Assembly: GCA_024235855.1 (NCBI GenBank)
Contig: JACKLN010000010.1
Location: 62,001-126,000 of the forward strand
DNA: 64,000 nt
DNA from: Burkholderiaceae bacterium
Lineage (GTDB): Bacteria; Pseudomonadota; Gammaproteobacteria; Burkholderiales; Burkholderiaceae_C
Direction: 5' to 3'
Part shown: positions 16,741-26,200 of the stretch, piece after piece
How positions within the stretch are numbered: position 1 is the stretch's first letter
How the letters are laid out: the number at the start of each line of letters is the position of its first letter
Translations under genes and position numbers: made by a program
Notes under the pieces: model-generated
Told to the model about the DNA's origin: nothing
The model's database searches: none
The model's input: only the letters and a program-made list of their open reading frames with translations

Positions 16741-18189
16741 TCAACCTCTGCTCGACGTGTTGGCGATCAGCGTGAGCTGCTGGGTCAGATAGTCCGCCGT
16801 GCCGCTGAGGCTGGACATGGCCGTATCCAGGGCCTGGTACTGCCGGCGCAGGCGCTCCTCGGTCTGCGTCAGCCGACGCTCCATGCTCTCCTGGCTCTTC
16901 TGATTCAGGCTGATCTGACCCTTCAGGCTCGCGGTGCGGTTCTCGAACGCGCCCTCGGCGCCCAGGACCGAGCTGGCAAAGTCCTTGAACCGGTCGATGA
17001 AGCCCGAACTGGCCGTGTCGGTGCCATCCGCAGCCAGCACCTTGCGCAGCTCCGGCAGGTTGCCCAGTGCGTCGGTGAGCCTGCTGCTGTTGATGCTCAG
17101 CGTGCCAGTGCTGGTGAAGGAGATGCCGATGTCCGTCAGGCGTTCGAAGGTGTCCGAAGCCTCGCTGCCCTGGTTGACGATGGCACGAAGCTGGGCCTGC
17201 AACGAGACCACCAGCCGATCGCCCTGCAGCGTGCCACCCACCTTGGTATCCGGGTTGTACTTGGTCTGGTCGCGGATGTAGTTGGCCACGTCGTTGAACG
17301 CACTGACGAAGGTCTCGATGCTCTTCTGGATCGCCGCCGTGTCCGGCGCCACGTTGACCTCCACTTCGGACGTCGTGACCTGCGACAGTGTCAGTGTCAG
17401 GCCATCGGCCACGCCCTCGAGCGTGTTGCTGGCGGAGGTGATCGGGATGCCGTTGATCGTGGCCTCGGCGTTGATTGCCGTCTGGCTGCGGGTCATCGGC
17501 GATGCGGCCATCGCGGTGTAGGCGAAGGCCGAGAGTCCGGTGGCTGGATTCCCATCGTCGACGGTCTCGCTGGCCGTGATCCGGAACGCGTTCTCCGCGC
17601 CGGTCTCCTTCGAACGAAGGGACAACCGGGTGCCGCTGGCGTCGTTGATCAGCGTGGCGGTCACACCGGCTTCGGACTGGTTGATCTTGTCGCGGATCTT
17701 CTCGAGGCTGGTGTCGTCAGGACCTATCGTCACCACGACCGGTGCCGCGCCGCTCTTGGCGGTGAATCCGGTAGGGGCGGGTTCACCTGTCCAGCTGCCG
17801 AGTTCGATCGTCAGCGAACCTTCGCCGATCACGGCGCCCGGCCCCGAGAAGGCCGTGCTCGCCAGTGTCTGCGTGCTGGCCAGCTTGTCCACCTGCACGG
17901 CATACCGGCCGGCGGCAGCGCCAGCACTCGTGCTCACCTTGAGCGCCGCGGCGTTGGCGCTGTTGGCCACGGTCTGATTCCACAGGCTTACCGACGTCAG
18001 CGTATTGGAGGCGTCCCGCAGGGCCGACATGCGGCTCTGCAACGTGCCGATGGCCGACAGCTTGGTGTCCAGGCCGCTCTTGGCCTGCTGCAGGATGTTC
18101 AGCGGTCGGCTCTCCAGCGCCATCAGCTGAGTGACGATGCTGTTGACGTCCAGGCCGCTGCCGATGCCGGTGGAGGTGATGGTGGCCAT
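16741..18189 (-). CDS. fliD: Flagellar filament cap protein FliD
   Basis: 482 residues. The N-terminus ITSTGIGSGLDVNSIVTQLMALESRPL is the classic HAP2/FliD start. The C-terminal helix GQISLNQKSQESMERRLTQTEERLRRQYQALDTAMSSL ends DYLTQQL, the coiled terminal domain of the cap. The middle is Ser/Thr-rich and variable. It forms the filament-tip cap that inserts flagellin monomers. It lies between fliC and fliS, behind a strong sigma-28-like promoter (18228-18254). Confidence 0.96.
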   Translation of the reverse strand: MATITSTGIGSGLDVNSIVTQLMALESRPLNILQQAKSGLDTKLSAIGTLQSRMSALRDASNTLTSVSLWNQTVANSANAAALKVSTSAGAAAGRYAVQVDKLASTQTLASTAFSGPGAVIGEGSLTIELGSWTGEPAPTGFTAKSGAAPVVVTIGPDDTSLEKIRDKINQSEAGVTATLINDASGTRLSLRSKETGAENAFRITASETVDDGNPATGLSAFAYTAMAASPMTRSQTAINAEATINGIPITSASNTLEGVADGLTLTLSQVTTSEVEVNVAPDTAAIQKSIETFVSAFNDVANYIRDQTKYNPDTKVGGTLQGDRLVVSLQAQLRAIVNQGSEASDTFERLTDIGISFTSTGTLSINSSRLTDALGNLPELRKVLAADGTDTASSGFIDRFKDFASSVLGAEGAFENRTASLKGQISLNQKSQESMERRLTQTEERLRRQYQALDTAMSSLSGTADYLTQQLTLIANTSSRG

Positions 18190-18227
18190 GGCGAGTCCTT
18201 TTCGGCTGTTGCCGGGTCTTCAGGCGC

Positions 18228-18254
18228 CTATCGGCATCTGGCCCGTGGACTTGA
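18228..18254 (-). promoter_or_regulatory. Sigma-28 (FliA) promoter of fliD
   Basis: On the minus strand TCAAGTCC, 11 bases, then GCCGATAG. The -10 element matches seven of eight bases of GCCGATAA, and the spacing equals the sigma-28 consensus TAAAGTTT-N11-GCCGATAA. It ends 39 bases before the fliD ATG, a normal leader length. It fits late-class expression of the cap operon. Confidence 0.65.
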
Positions 18255-18488
18255 GGGCCGGACCCGCCAGCCCCGAAAGGGTGCGCGCCGCCCCACCCGG
18301 GGAGCTATCGATGCTTCCCTCGGGCAGTGGCGGCGCGCATGTGAGGTTTGGTGATCGCGATGTGCCTGGACAGTGCTCGGCATGACATCGTTGAGCCAGG
18401 CTCGGCGGCGGAAGCTGGTCCGAAGCGACCGATCCTGGACCGGTTCGGACGCGGGCCCCGCAGAGCTCGGCCGGTTCGGCAGGCGTGA

Positions 18489-18508
18489 ATCAGTCCCCAG
18501 GGACTGAT
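18489..18508 (-). terminator. Hairpin after fliC
   Basis: Perfect nine-base inverted repeat ATCAGTCCC/GGGACTGAT with a two-base centre, 12 bases beyond the fliC stop. No T run follows on the minus strand, so it may protect the abundant flagellin mRNA 3' end or act as a factor-assisted terminator. Confidence 0.5.
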
Positions 18509-18520
18509 CCACGTCCAGCC

Positions 18521-19384
18521 TCACCCCTGCAGCAGCTGCAGGACCTGCTGGGGGAGCTGGTTGGCCTGGGCGACCATGGCGTTGCCGGCCTGTTGCAGGA
18601 TCTGCGCCCGGCTCAGGTTGGCGGTCTCCGCCGCGAAGTCGGCGTCCATGATGCGGCTGCGTGCCGCGGCCTGGTTCTCGGCGGAGATCTGCAGGTTGGA
18701 GATCACGGCCTCGAAGCGGCTCTGCGCGGCGCCGAGGGTCGCACGCTCGCTGTTGATCAGGTCGAGCGCTGAGTCGATGTTCTGGACCACGGTCTGCAGG
18801 TCCGTCGACGATGCGGCGGAACCGATGCCCAGCGTCGGTGCGGTGCCGCCGGTGCCGGCCACCGTGATGATCGAGCTGGCCGCGGCCATGTCGGTGGTGG
18901 CGATGTCGATCGAGTCGTTGGTCGTGACGTTCGCACCCACCTGGAAGGTCTGGGTACCCGCTTCCCCGCTGAGGATCGCCTTGCCGTTGAAGGTGGTCCC
19001 ACCCAGCACGCGCTGGATCTCCTTGGCCAGCTCCGTGTACTCCTTGTTCAGCGAGTCCTTGTCACTGCTGGAGTTGGTGGCGTTGCGCGACTGCAGCGCG
19101 AGTTCACGCATGCGCTGCAGCGCATCACCGACCTTGCCCAGCGCCCCTTCGGCCGTCTGGGCCAGAGAGATGCCGTCGTTGGCATTGCGCACCGCGACGT
19201 TCATGCCGCGAACCTGGGCGTTCATGCGTTCGGCGATCGCGAGGCCGGCGGCATCGTCCTTGGCGCTGTTGACGCGCAGGCCCGAGGACAGGCGCTGCAT
19301 CGACGTCATCAGCGACGACTGCGAGGAATTGAGGTTGCGCTGCGCGTTCAGCGAAGCGAGGTTTGTGTTGATCGTCTGCGGCAT
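18521..19384 (-). CDS. fliC: Flagellin
   Basis: 287 residues from the ATG at 19384 (MPQTINTN), with GGAG eight bases upstream; a GTG nine bases earlier is less likely. The N-terminal D0/D1 region (ASLNAQRNLNSSQSSL, LSSGLRVNSAKDDAAG) and the C-terminal region (RSRIMDADFAAETANLSRAQIL to LPQQVLQLLQG) are canonical. The variable middle is very short (about 140-200), so this is a compact flagellin with little surface domain. It is the main filament protein. The promoter is unclear: the best -10 is GCCGAAGA at 19486-19493 (minus), without a good -35. Confidence 0.97.
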   Translation of the reverse strand: MPQTINTNLASLNAQRNLNSSQSSLMTSMQRLSSGLRVNSAKDDAAGLAIAERMNAQVRGMNVAVRNANDGISLAQTAEGALGKVGDALQRMRELALQSRNATNSSSDKDSLNKEYTELAKEIQRVLGGTTFNGKAILSGEAGTQTFQVGANVTTNDSIDIATTDMAAASSIITVAGTGGTAPTLGIGSAASSTDLQTVVQNIDSALDLINSERATLGAAQSRFEAVISNLQISAENQAAARSRIMDADFAAETANLSRAQILQQAGNAMVAQANQLPQQVLQLLQG

Positions 19385-19510
19385 GTTGAGCACTCCACAA
19401 GAATCTGCGACTCCCGGCGAACGTGCCTGTCGGCCAAGCTTTCCGGTCTACGTGCCGCCAGGGATGGGTGCACGTTGAGTTGGATTCTTCGGCAGTTCTC
19501 TTCAGTACGA

Positions 19511-19529
19511 TCCGCCGATATGCGGCGGA
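19511..19529. repeat. Inverted repeat upstream of fliC
   Basis: Seven-base inverted repeat TCCGCCG/CGGCGGA around ATATG, about 127 bases upstream of the fliC start and 127 bases past the stop of the HD-domain gene. It could be an operator or a weak terminator; no T run follows on either strand. Confidence 0.3.
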
Positions 19530-19655
19530 AATCCGGGCCTGATCGCGTCTGTCCACGCCCTGCGGGGCACCACGCAGGTCTCGCCGTCGGGTGGCCTGCC
19601 GCGGTCGGCGCGATCGGTCGATGCACACGCAGGCCGGAGCGGCCCGGGCATAGGC

Positions 19656-20909
19656 TCAAGCGTCCAGGAGATCCTGCTCCGAGGCGCGGTACTGTTCCTT
19701 GAGCCGGATGATCTCGAGCAGGCGCGTGTGCGGTGGCAGCACCTTGACCGCGTCGGGCAGCACGGCACCCTTGACCGCATGGCGCTTGTCGACCGTGTCT
19801 CGCACCGCGGGTTCGCCCAAGGGCAGGCCGCTGCGCCCGACCAGCGAAGCCACGATGGGCAGGTTGGCCCGTCGGCCACGTGCGATCACGACACCGAGTT
19901 CGCCGCTCTCCAACTGCACGAAGCTCCCGGGCGGATAGAGGCCCACGGCGCGGAGCAGTGCACCGCCGATCTCGTCGGGCTTGCCGTCCGGGCCAAGACA
20001 GGCCTCCCTGGCTGCCTGGATGGGCGACATCGGCGAGCGGGCTGCACGCCGGCTCAGCTTGGCGCCGAAGATGTCCACCCGCCGGATCAACGCCGCCAGC
20101 CGCTGGCCGGTGCTGCGCTCCGCCAGCGGCACGTTCGGTTCGCTCAAATGATGGCGGGCCACCGCGTCCAGCCAGACCAGGTCCTTCACGCCGGCGGCTT
20201 GCAGCATCATCGCGCCACGCACGGCGTGCTCACGCACCAGGTCACGCTGCGCCGGTGTCAGCGGTCCCGACTGCATCAGGAGCATGTCCTGCTCCCGCGT
20301 CATCGCCACGTTCATCGACAGGCCGGCCGCGAAGAGACTGTCCACCTCTGCGGCTGTCCATTGCATCAGCCGGGCCGCCTCGGCGGCCACGCTGGCCACC
20401 AGCACGGCATGGTGCGTGCTGTAGCGCTCCAGCATGGTGCTGGCGTGCTGGACCATGGTGTAGACCACACTGTCGAACCGGCGGCGCGTCAGCTGCTGAA
20501 GCGCCTGGCTCGGCGGCGCAAATCGCTCGAGCCAGCCGCTGCCTGGCGTTGCCTGGCGCAGCGTGGCGTCCAGCTGCAGCAGCAGCGTGTCCAACTCCAC
20601 CGTGAACGGGACCTCGTTGTCCTCGCGCGTCGATGAGGTGCTCTGCTGGTCGGGCAGCGCCTGGGCGATGGTGTTCAGGTTGGCGCCGCCGATCAACAGG
20701 CCGTTGACCTTCTCGGCCACACGCCGGCGCCAGTCCGTCGCTTCCTGCTCGCCGGTGAACAGTTCAAGCTTGCTCAGCGACGCCAGCTGCGACTCACTCG
20801 CGATCATCTGGTTCGCGGCGAGCAGCAGGTTGCCGCTGCCATCCCGCAGCGGGAAGGGCAGCGACACGTCGAGCCGGAGGTATTCCTTGGAGAAGGGGAC
20901 GAGTTTCAC
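19656..20909 (-). CDS. Degenerate HD-GYP-like domain protein
   Basis: 417 residues, soluble, no signal peptide. The N-terminal part (1-130) starts MKLVPFSKEYLRLDVSLPFPLRD and is not assigned. The region from about 140 to 340 follows the HD-GYP fold pattern, but the GLLHDIGK segment is replaced by GLSMNVAM (197-203), so both metal-binding His and Asp are missing. Later histidines remain (H228 in REHAV, HH 253-254 in ARHHLSE), and the GYP motif is absent. The C-terminal IGGALLRAVGLYPPGSFVQLESGELGVV matches the conserved end of HD-GYP phosphodiesterases. It is probably catalytically dead, perhaps a binding or regulatory protein of the c-di-GMP network next to fliC. Confidence 0.7.
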   Translation of the reverse strand: MKLVPFSKEYLRLDVSLPFPLRDGSGNLLLAANQMIASESQLASLSKLELFTGEQEATDWRRRVAEKVNGLLIGGANLNTIAQALPDQQSTSSTREDNEVPFTVELDTLLLQLDATLRQATPGSGWLERFAPPSQALQQLTRRRFDSVVYTMVQHASTMLERYSTHHAVLVASVAAEAARLMQWTAAEVDSLFAAGLSMNVAMTREQDMLLMQSGPLTPAQRDLVREHAVRGAMMLQAAGVKDLVWLDAVARHHLSEPNVPLAERSTGQRLAALIRRVDIFGAKLSRRAARSPMSPIQAAREACLGPDGKPDEIGGALLRAVGLYPPGSFVQLESGELGVVIARGRRANLPIVASLVGRSGLPLGEPAVRDTVDKRHAVKGAVLPDAVKVLPPHTRLLEIIRLKEQYRASEQDLLDA

Positions 20910-21069
20910 GGGTCTGGATCCGGGGGATCACTGCGGTGACCATCGGCCGTTTCGGCGTCCTGCTTGAGCACTCTCGGCGAAATTATTAGCCAGCCCCGGC
21001 GCTTTCCGCTGTTCACGGCGATTGATGCTGGACGTGAAACGACACGACCGCCTCGTCGCCCCAGGAGGC

Positions 21070-21486
21070 CTACAGCCGGCCGGCGCAGTTGGTGGCGCCG
21101 CAGCGGCAGCGCAGGCGCCCCTCGTGGTGGGTCTCCCCGTAGTCCACTGTGATCTCCTCGTCCAAGGCGATGTCACGCAGCGCGTAGAACTCGACGCGCC
21201 CGTTGCGGATGTCCAGCCGTGCGTTCGGGTCGCAGCTGTGGTTGGTGTAGCGCATCGGGTCGGCCGAGCGCGTGAAGTCGATGGCCCGCCGCGGCGAGAG
21301 CTCCACGATCATGATGCGCTCGCTGCGTGTGGCGCGGATGCGGGCCTCGTCAACGCTGATGGCCTCGCCGCGGATCTCGCCGATCTTGCGCCGCGCCGGC
21401 ACCGGCTCGGCGGCGAACGCCCCCTGGCCGTCGATGGCGCTCGGGCGCACGTCGACGGCGTACTTCTGGTAGGCCGGGCGTGTCAT
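21070..21486 (-). CDS. SET-domain protein (putative lysine methyltransferase)
   Basis: 138 residues from the ATG at 21486, which overlaps the MFS stop as ATGA. It is a compact SET domain: VDVRPSAIDGQGAFAAEPVPA (start strand), YTNHSCDPNARLDI (NHSCxPN, the S-adenosylmethionine-binding pseudoknot), DIALDEEITVDYGE, and a post-SET zinc-type tail CRCGATNC. Bacterial stand-alone SET proteins methylate protein lysines in a few studied cases; the substrate here is unknown. It is the last gene of the queF-MFS-SET chain, so it seems coupled to the transporter, but no shared function is evident. Confidence 0.85.
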   Translation of the reverse strand: MTRPAYQKYAVDVRPSAIDGQGAFAAEPVPARRKIGEIRGEAISVDEARIRATRSERIMIVELSPRRAIDFTRSADPMRYTNHSCDPNARLDIRNGRVEFYALRDIALDEEITVDYGETHHEGRLRCRCGATNCAGRL

Positions 21487-22706
21487 GCCGTGCTGCGCAG
21501 CAGGCGCGCCTCCAGTCGACCGGCCGCCAGCGCCATCACCACCCCGGCGGCAGCCGCGCTGGCCGTCACCGCGAGTGCGCTGGACCACTGCCCGCTGGTG
21601 GCCACCACCGCTGCGATCAAGGGCGTGCCCACCACCTGGCCCAGCTGCGCGCCCTGCATGTACAGGCCCTGCAGGGTGCCGATCTGCTGCGGCGAGCGCG
21701 CCAGCACCGTTGACGAGGCCATCACCGCCGCCGGGATCACGCCGCCGGCGAAGGACACGAACACCGCCGCCGCGTAGCGCAGGGGGTCGGGCAGGGCCTC
21801 GGTGCTGTAGACCAGCGCACCGGCGCCGGTGCACAGCTGTGCGGCCAGCAGCAGCCGCCCGCGCGGGATCTCCTGCTGCACCAGCCAGCCCCCCAGCAGG
21901 TTGCCCGGCACGCAGGCCAGCAGCATCAGACCGGTGAGCACGGCCGTGGCGCCGGCGCCGGCACCGCGTTGCTCCTGCAGGTAGGTGGGCATCCAGACGA
22001 TGAGCGCGAAGTGCTGCATGGCCCAGACGCCGAAGCTCAGCGCCAGCAGCCAGGGCAGGGGCTGGGCCAGGGCGCCGCGTGCGGTGGCCCACAGCCCGCC
22101 GCCGTTGGCGGCGTGGCCCGGGGCCGCTGCAGCATAGTGCCGGCGCTGGCCCGCCACCGCCGCGGCTGCCAGCAGCAGGCCGGCGGCGGCCAGGAACCAC
22201 AGGCCGGTCCAGCCGGTCCGCGGCAGCAGCCAAGGGGACGCGAGCATGGCCATGCTGGCGCCGGCCGGCATGTAGGTGCTCCACAGGCCGAGGGCGAAGC
22301 GCCGGTCGCCCGGCGATGTGGCCGCCGTCACCAGGGCCGGGCTGGCCACCGCCACCACCATGAAGCCCAGGCCTTCGAGCAGCCGCGAGCCGATCAAGGG
22401 CCACCAACCAGGGGCCAGCGGCGCGATCAGCGACGCCCCGGCACAGATCAGCAGCCCGCCCAGGACCATGCGCAGCGCGCCCAGCCGGCCCACCCACATG
22501 CCGGTGAAGGTGGCACCCAGGAAGGCCAGGAAGACCAGCATCGAGGCCACCCAGCCGGCCTGCACCAGGCTCAGGTCGAGCTCGCTGCGCAGCGTGGGCA
22601 GGGCCACCGGCACCTTGCCGACGTTCAGCGCGATGGCCAGCCCGCCGGCCATCACCGCCGCCACGGCCGGCCAGTGGGTGCGCGGGGTGGCTGGCGCGGG
22701 CGTCAA
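21483..22706 (-). CDS. MFS transporter (CynX/NimT-like)
   Basis: 407 residues with about 12 hydrophobic segments. The first start possible in frame is a TTG at 22706 overlapping the queF stop; an internal GTG or ATG around residue 17 is an alternative. MFS features are LRSELDLSLVQAGWVASML and the loop with GRLGALRMVLGG between helices 2 and 3. The general pattern resembles the cyanate/nitroimidazole-type MFS group, but the substrate cannot be read from the sequence. It is coupled by 4-base overlaps to queF before it and the SET gene after it. Confidence 0.8.
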   Translation of the reverse strand: MTPAPATPRTHWPAVAAVMAGGLAIALNVGKVPVALPTLRSELDLSLVQAGWVASMLVFLAFLGATFTGMWVGRLGALRMVLGGLLICAGASLIAPLAPGWWPLIGSRLLEGLGFMVVAVASPALVTAATSPGDRRFALGLWSTYMPAGASMAMLASPWLLPRTGWTGLWFLAAAGLLLAAAAVAGQRRHYAAAAPGHAANGGGLWATARGALAQPLPWLLALSFGVWAMQHFALIVWMPTYLQEQRGAGAGATAVLTGLMLLACVPGNLLGGWLVQQEIPRGRLLLAAQLCTGAGALVYSTEALPDPLRYAAAVFVSFAGGVIPAAVMASSTVLARSPQQIGTLQGLYMQGAQLGQVVGTPLIAAVVATSGQWSSALAVTASAAAAGVVMALAAGRLEARLLRSTA

Positions 22707-23140
22707 GCCTCGGCGCCCGGCAGCGTCACCGCCGGGGCGGGCTCCCAGCCCTTCTGGCGGTGCTCGGCCGTGACGTAGGTGCGGATGCCGCCGCGCACGA
22801 ACCAGTCGGCGTGCAGCTTCACGTAGCGCGGGCGGATCGTGCGCACGAGGTCATCGACGATGGCATTCGTGACCTTCTCATGGAAGGCGCCCTCGTTGCG
22901 GTAGCTCCAGAAGTACTGCTTGAGGCTCTTGGTTTCCACGCAGAGCTGGTCGGGCACGATCTCGATGCGGAAGTGGGCGAAGTCCGGCTGCCCCGTCAGC
23001 GGGCACAGGCAGGTGAACTCCGGCACATCGAAACGGATCACATAGTCGCGCTGCGGCGCCGGGTTCGGGAACACGTGCAGCTCGCGCGACGGGGCCGAAG
23101 GCGGCGTGTCGGGGGCGGGGCGCTGGCGGGGCTTGGGCAT
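22703..23140 (-). CDS. queF: NADPH-dependent 7-cyano-7-deazaguanine reductase QueF (short type)
   Basis: 145 residues from the ATG at 23140, the size of the unimodular QueF type. The active-site Cys is in FTCLCPLTGQPDFA. The QueF family motif is seen as ETKSLKQYFWSYRNEGAFHE, with the Glu that binds preQ0, and HADWFVRGGIRTYV is conserved near the C-terminus. It reduces preQ0 to preQ1 in queuosine tRNA modification in the cytosol. It is divergent from smc, with 142 bases between, and starts the queF-MFS-SET chain. Confidence 0.95.
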   Translation of the reverse strand: MPKPRQRPAPDTPPSAPSRELHVFPNPAPQRDYVIRFDVPEFTCLCPLTGQPDFAHFRIEIVPDQLCVETKSLKQYFWSYRNEGAFHEKVTNAIVDDLVRTIRPRYVKLHADWFVRGGIRTYVTAEHRQKGWEPAPAVTLPGAEA

Positions 23141-23197
23141 GGCAACAAGGCGTGTCGTGGCGCCCGGCGAGGCCCGGGCGGCGGGGGGGCGCGATGC

Positions 23198-23239
23198 TAT
23201 CATCCGACCGCGTCGGCGCTCCGTTGCGGAGCGCTTTTT
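23198..23239 (+). promoter_or_regulatory. Promoter-like -10 and intrinsic-terminator hairpin in the smc leader
   Basis: TATCAT at 23198-23203 resembles a sigma-70 -10. Shortly after, GCGCTCCG-TTG-CGGAGCGC (23216-23234) forms a perfect eight-base stem followed by five T (23235-23239). The structure lies 44 bases before the smc ATG and points toward smc. It has the form of an intrinsic terminator directly after a transcription start, so it could be an attenuator or a 5' stabilising hairpin. Confidence 0.5.
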
Positions 23240-23282
23240 CCTTGCACGACAAGCACTTGCGGCATCCTCCCCGCACCGGCCG

Positions 23283-26200
23283 ATGCGCCTGAACCAGATC
23301 AAGCTCTCCGGCTTCAAGTCCTTCGCCGAGCCCACCACCTTCCAGCTGCCCGGGCAGCGCGTGGGCGTCGTCGGCCCCAACGGCTGCGGCAAGTCCAACA
23401 TCATGGACGCGGTGCGCTGGGTGCTGGGCGAAAGCAAGGCCAGCGAACTGCGCGGCGAATCGATGCAGGACGTGATCTTCAACGGCTCGGGCCACCGCAA
23501 GCCGGCCGGCCGCGCCAGCGTGGAACTGGTGTTCGACAACAGTGACGCCCGCGCCGGCGGACCCTGGAACCAGTTCAGCGAGATCGCCGTCAAGCGTGTG
23601 CTCACGCGCGACGGCACCAGCAGCTACTACATCAACAACCAGCCGGTGCGCCGCCGCGACGTGCAGGACGTGTTCCTGGGCACCGGCCTGGGCCCGCGTG
23701 CCTACGCGATCATCGGCCAGGGCACGATCAGCCGCATCATCGAGAGCCGGCCCGAGGAACTGCGCCTGTTCCTCGAGGAAGCGGCCGGTGTCTCCAAGTA
23801 CAAGGAGCGCCGCCGCGAGACCGAGCACCGGCTCAAGGACACGCGCGAGAACCTCACGCGGGTGGAAGACATCCTGCGCGAGCTCAACGCCAACCTCGAC
23901 AAGCTGGAACGCCAGGCCGAGGTGGCGCAGCAGTACCGCACGCTGCAGGAACAGGGCACGCTGAAGCTGCACCAGCTGTGGTTCCTGAAGCACAGCGACG
24001 CCGCCGGCGAGGAGCAGCGGGTGGCCCAGGCCGTGGCCGAAGCCACCAACGCACTGGAAGCCCGGCTGGCCGAGCTGCGCCACGTGGAAGCGGACCTGGA
24101 GACGGTGCGCCAGGCCCACTACGCCGCCAGCGACGCCCTTCACCAGCGCCAGGGCGAGCTGGCCGAGGCGCAGCTGGACGTGAGCCGGCTGGAGGAGCGC
24201 ATCCGTTACGTGGTCGAAGGGCGAGAGCGGGCCCAGCAGCGGCTCGCGGCGCTGGAAGCCCAGGGTGAGCAGTGGGCCGAGCGCCGGGCCGCGGCCGAGG
24301 CCGAGCTGGAGGACATCGCCGCGCAGATCGCCGAGGCCGAGGAGCAGGCGGAATTGCAGGCGGCACAGGCCGAGGAGCAGGCGGCGGAGCTGCCGGCGGC
24401 CGAGGAGCGCGTCCGCACGGCCCAGGGCAAGGCCAACGAACAGCGGGTCAGCGTGACCCAGGTGCAGCAGCAGATCCAGCTGCTGGCGGCCGAGAGCCGC
24501 AGCCTGGACGAGCAGACGCGGGCGTTGCAGACCCGGCGCGAACGCCTGGCCGGTGAACGCCAGGCCTTGGTGGTGCCGGACGCGGCCCGGCTGGACAGCC
24601 TGACCGGGCAGAGCGCCGAGGCCGACGAGGTCTTCCAGACCGCGGACGCCCGACTGCAGGAACTGCAGGAGCAGCTGCCCCAACTCGACGAACAGCGCCG
24701 CGAGGCGGCCGCCGGCGTGCAGCGCGAAGCGGGACAGCTGGCCGACATCAGCGCCCGGCTCGAGGCGCTGCGCGCACTGCAGGAGAAGGTGCAGACCGAA
24801 GGCAAGCTCAAGCCCTGGCTGGCCCGGCACGGGCTGGACGGCCTGCAGGGCCTGTGGACACGCCTGCACATCGAGCCTGGCTGGGAAACGGCGCTGGAAA
24901 GTGCGCTGCGCGAGCGGCTCAACGCCCTGTCCGTCGGCAAGCTCGACATGGTGCGCGCCTTCGCCACCGACGCCCCGCCGGCCAAGCTGGCCTTCTACAG
25001 CGCGCCCAGCGCGGCCATCCAGAACACCCACCGCACGCTGCCGCGTCTGTCGGACCTGCTGCGGCTGAACGACGCCGGTCTGTCGGCACTGCTCAACGAC
25101 TGGCTGGAAGGCGTCTACACCGCCAGCAGCCTCGACGAGGCGCTGGCGCAGCGCGATCAGCTCACGCACGGCGAGGTCATCGTCGTGAAGGACGGTCACG
25201 CCGTGTCGCAGTTCGCGGTGGCCTTCTACGCCCCGGATTCCGAACAGGCCGGCATGCTGGCCCGCGCCCAGGAGATCGAGAACCTGGACCGCCGGCAGCG
25301 CGCACAGGCGCTGATCGCCGACGAGGCCAAGGCCGCGTCCGTGCGCCTGGAGGCCGCCTACAGCGACGCCGCCGGTCGCCTGGCCACGGCGCGCCGCGAA
25401 GCCGCCGAGGCCCAGACCCGCGCCCACCAGCTGCAGGTGGAGCTGCTGCGCCTGACGCAGCAGGCCGACGCCGCCAACAGCCGCCGCGCCCAGTTGGGCG
25501 ACGAGCTGGGCGAGCTCGATGCGCAGCTGGAGGAGATCCAGGAGAAGCGCCTCACTGGCGAAGGCCGATTCGAGGAGTTGGACATCCAGCTGGGCACGGC
25601 GCAGGAGCGGCATGCCGAGCTGGAAGACGCCGTCATCGCCGCCGAGCGCCAGCTGGCCGATGCCCGCGAGCAGCTGCGCGCGCTGGAGCGGCAGGCGCAG
25701 GAGTCGCAGTTCCAGGCGCGGCAGCTGTCGGCACGGCGCGGCGAACTGCAGCGCGGCATCGAGACCGCACAGCAGCAGATCGCGCAGGCCGAGCAGACCC
25801 GCGAGGCGGTGGCGCAGGAACTGGCCGGCTTCGACGACGCCGCCGCGCAGGCCGGGTTGCAGGGGGCGCTGGCCCTGAAGCTCGAACGCGAGCAGGTGCT
25901 GGCGGCTGCCCGAAGCACCTACGACGACCTGAACGCCAAGCTGCGCCAGGCCGACGAGCAGCGCCTGCAGTTCGAGCGCAGCCTGGACCCGCTGCGCGAG
26001 AAGATCGGCAAGCTGCAGCTGGAGCACCAGGCCGCGCAGCTGGGCGGTGCGCAGTACCTGGAGCAGCTCACGGCCGCCGAGGTCGACATGGGCGCACTGG
26101 CGCAGAGCATCGAGGACGGCCAGGTCAAGCTCTGGGGGCTGCAGACCGAGATCGACCGCATCCAGCGGGAGATCAACGCCCTGGGTGCGGTCAACCTGGC

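Larger units (their letters stand above)
18190..18520 (-). other. fliC-fliD intergenic region, no gene seen
   Basis: 331 bases with no coding frame I would defend. It holds the inverted repeat just after fliC and the sigma-28-like promoter 39 bases before fliD. The middle (about 18260-18480) is GC-rich with no clear element. Confidence 0.7.
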
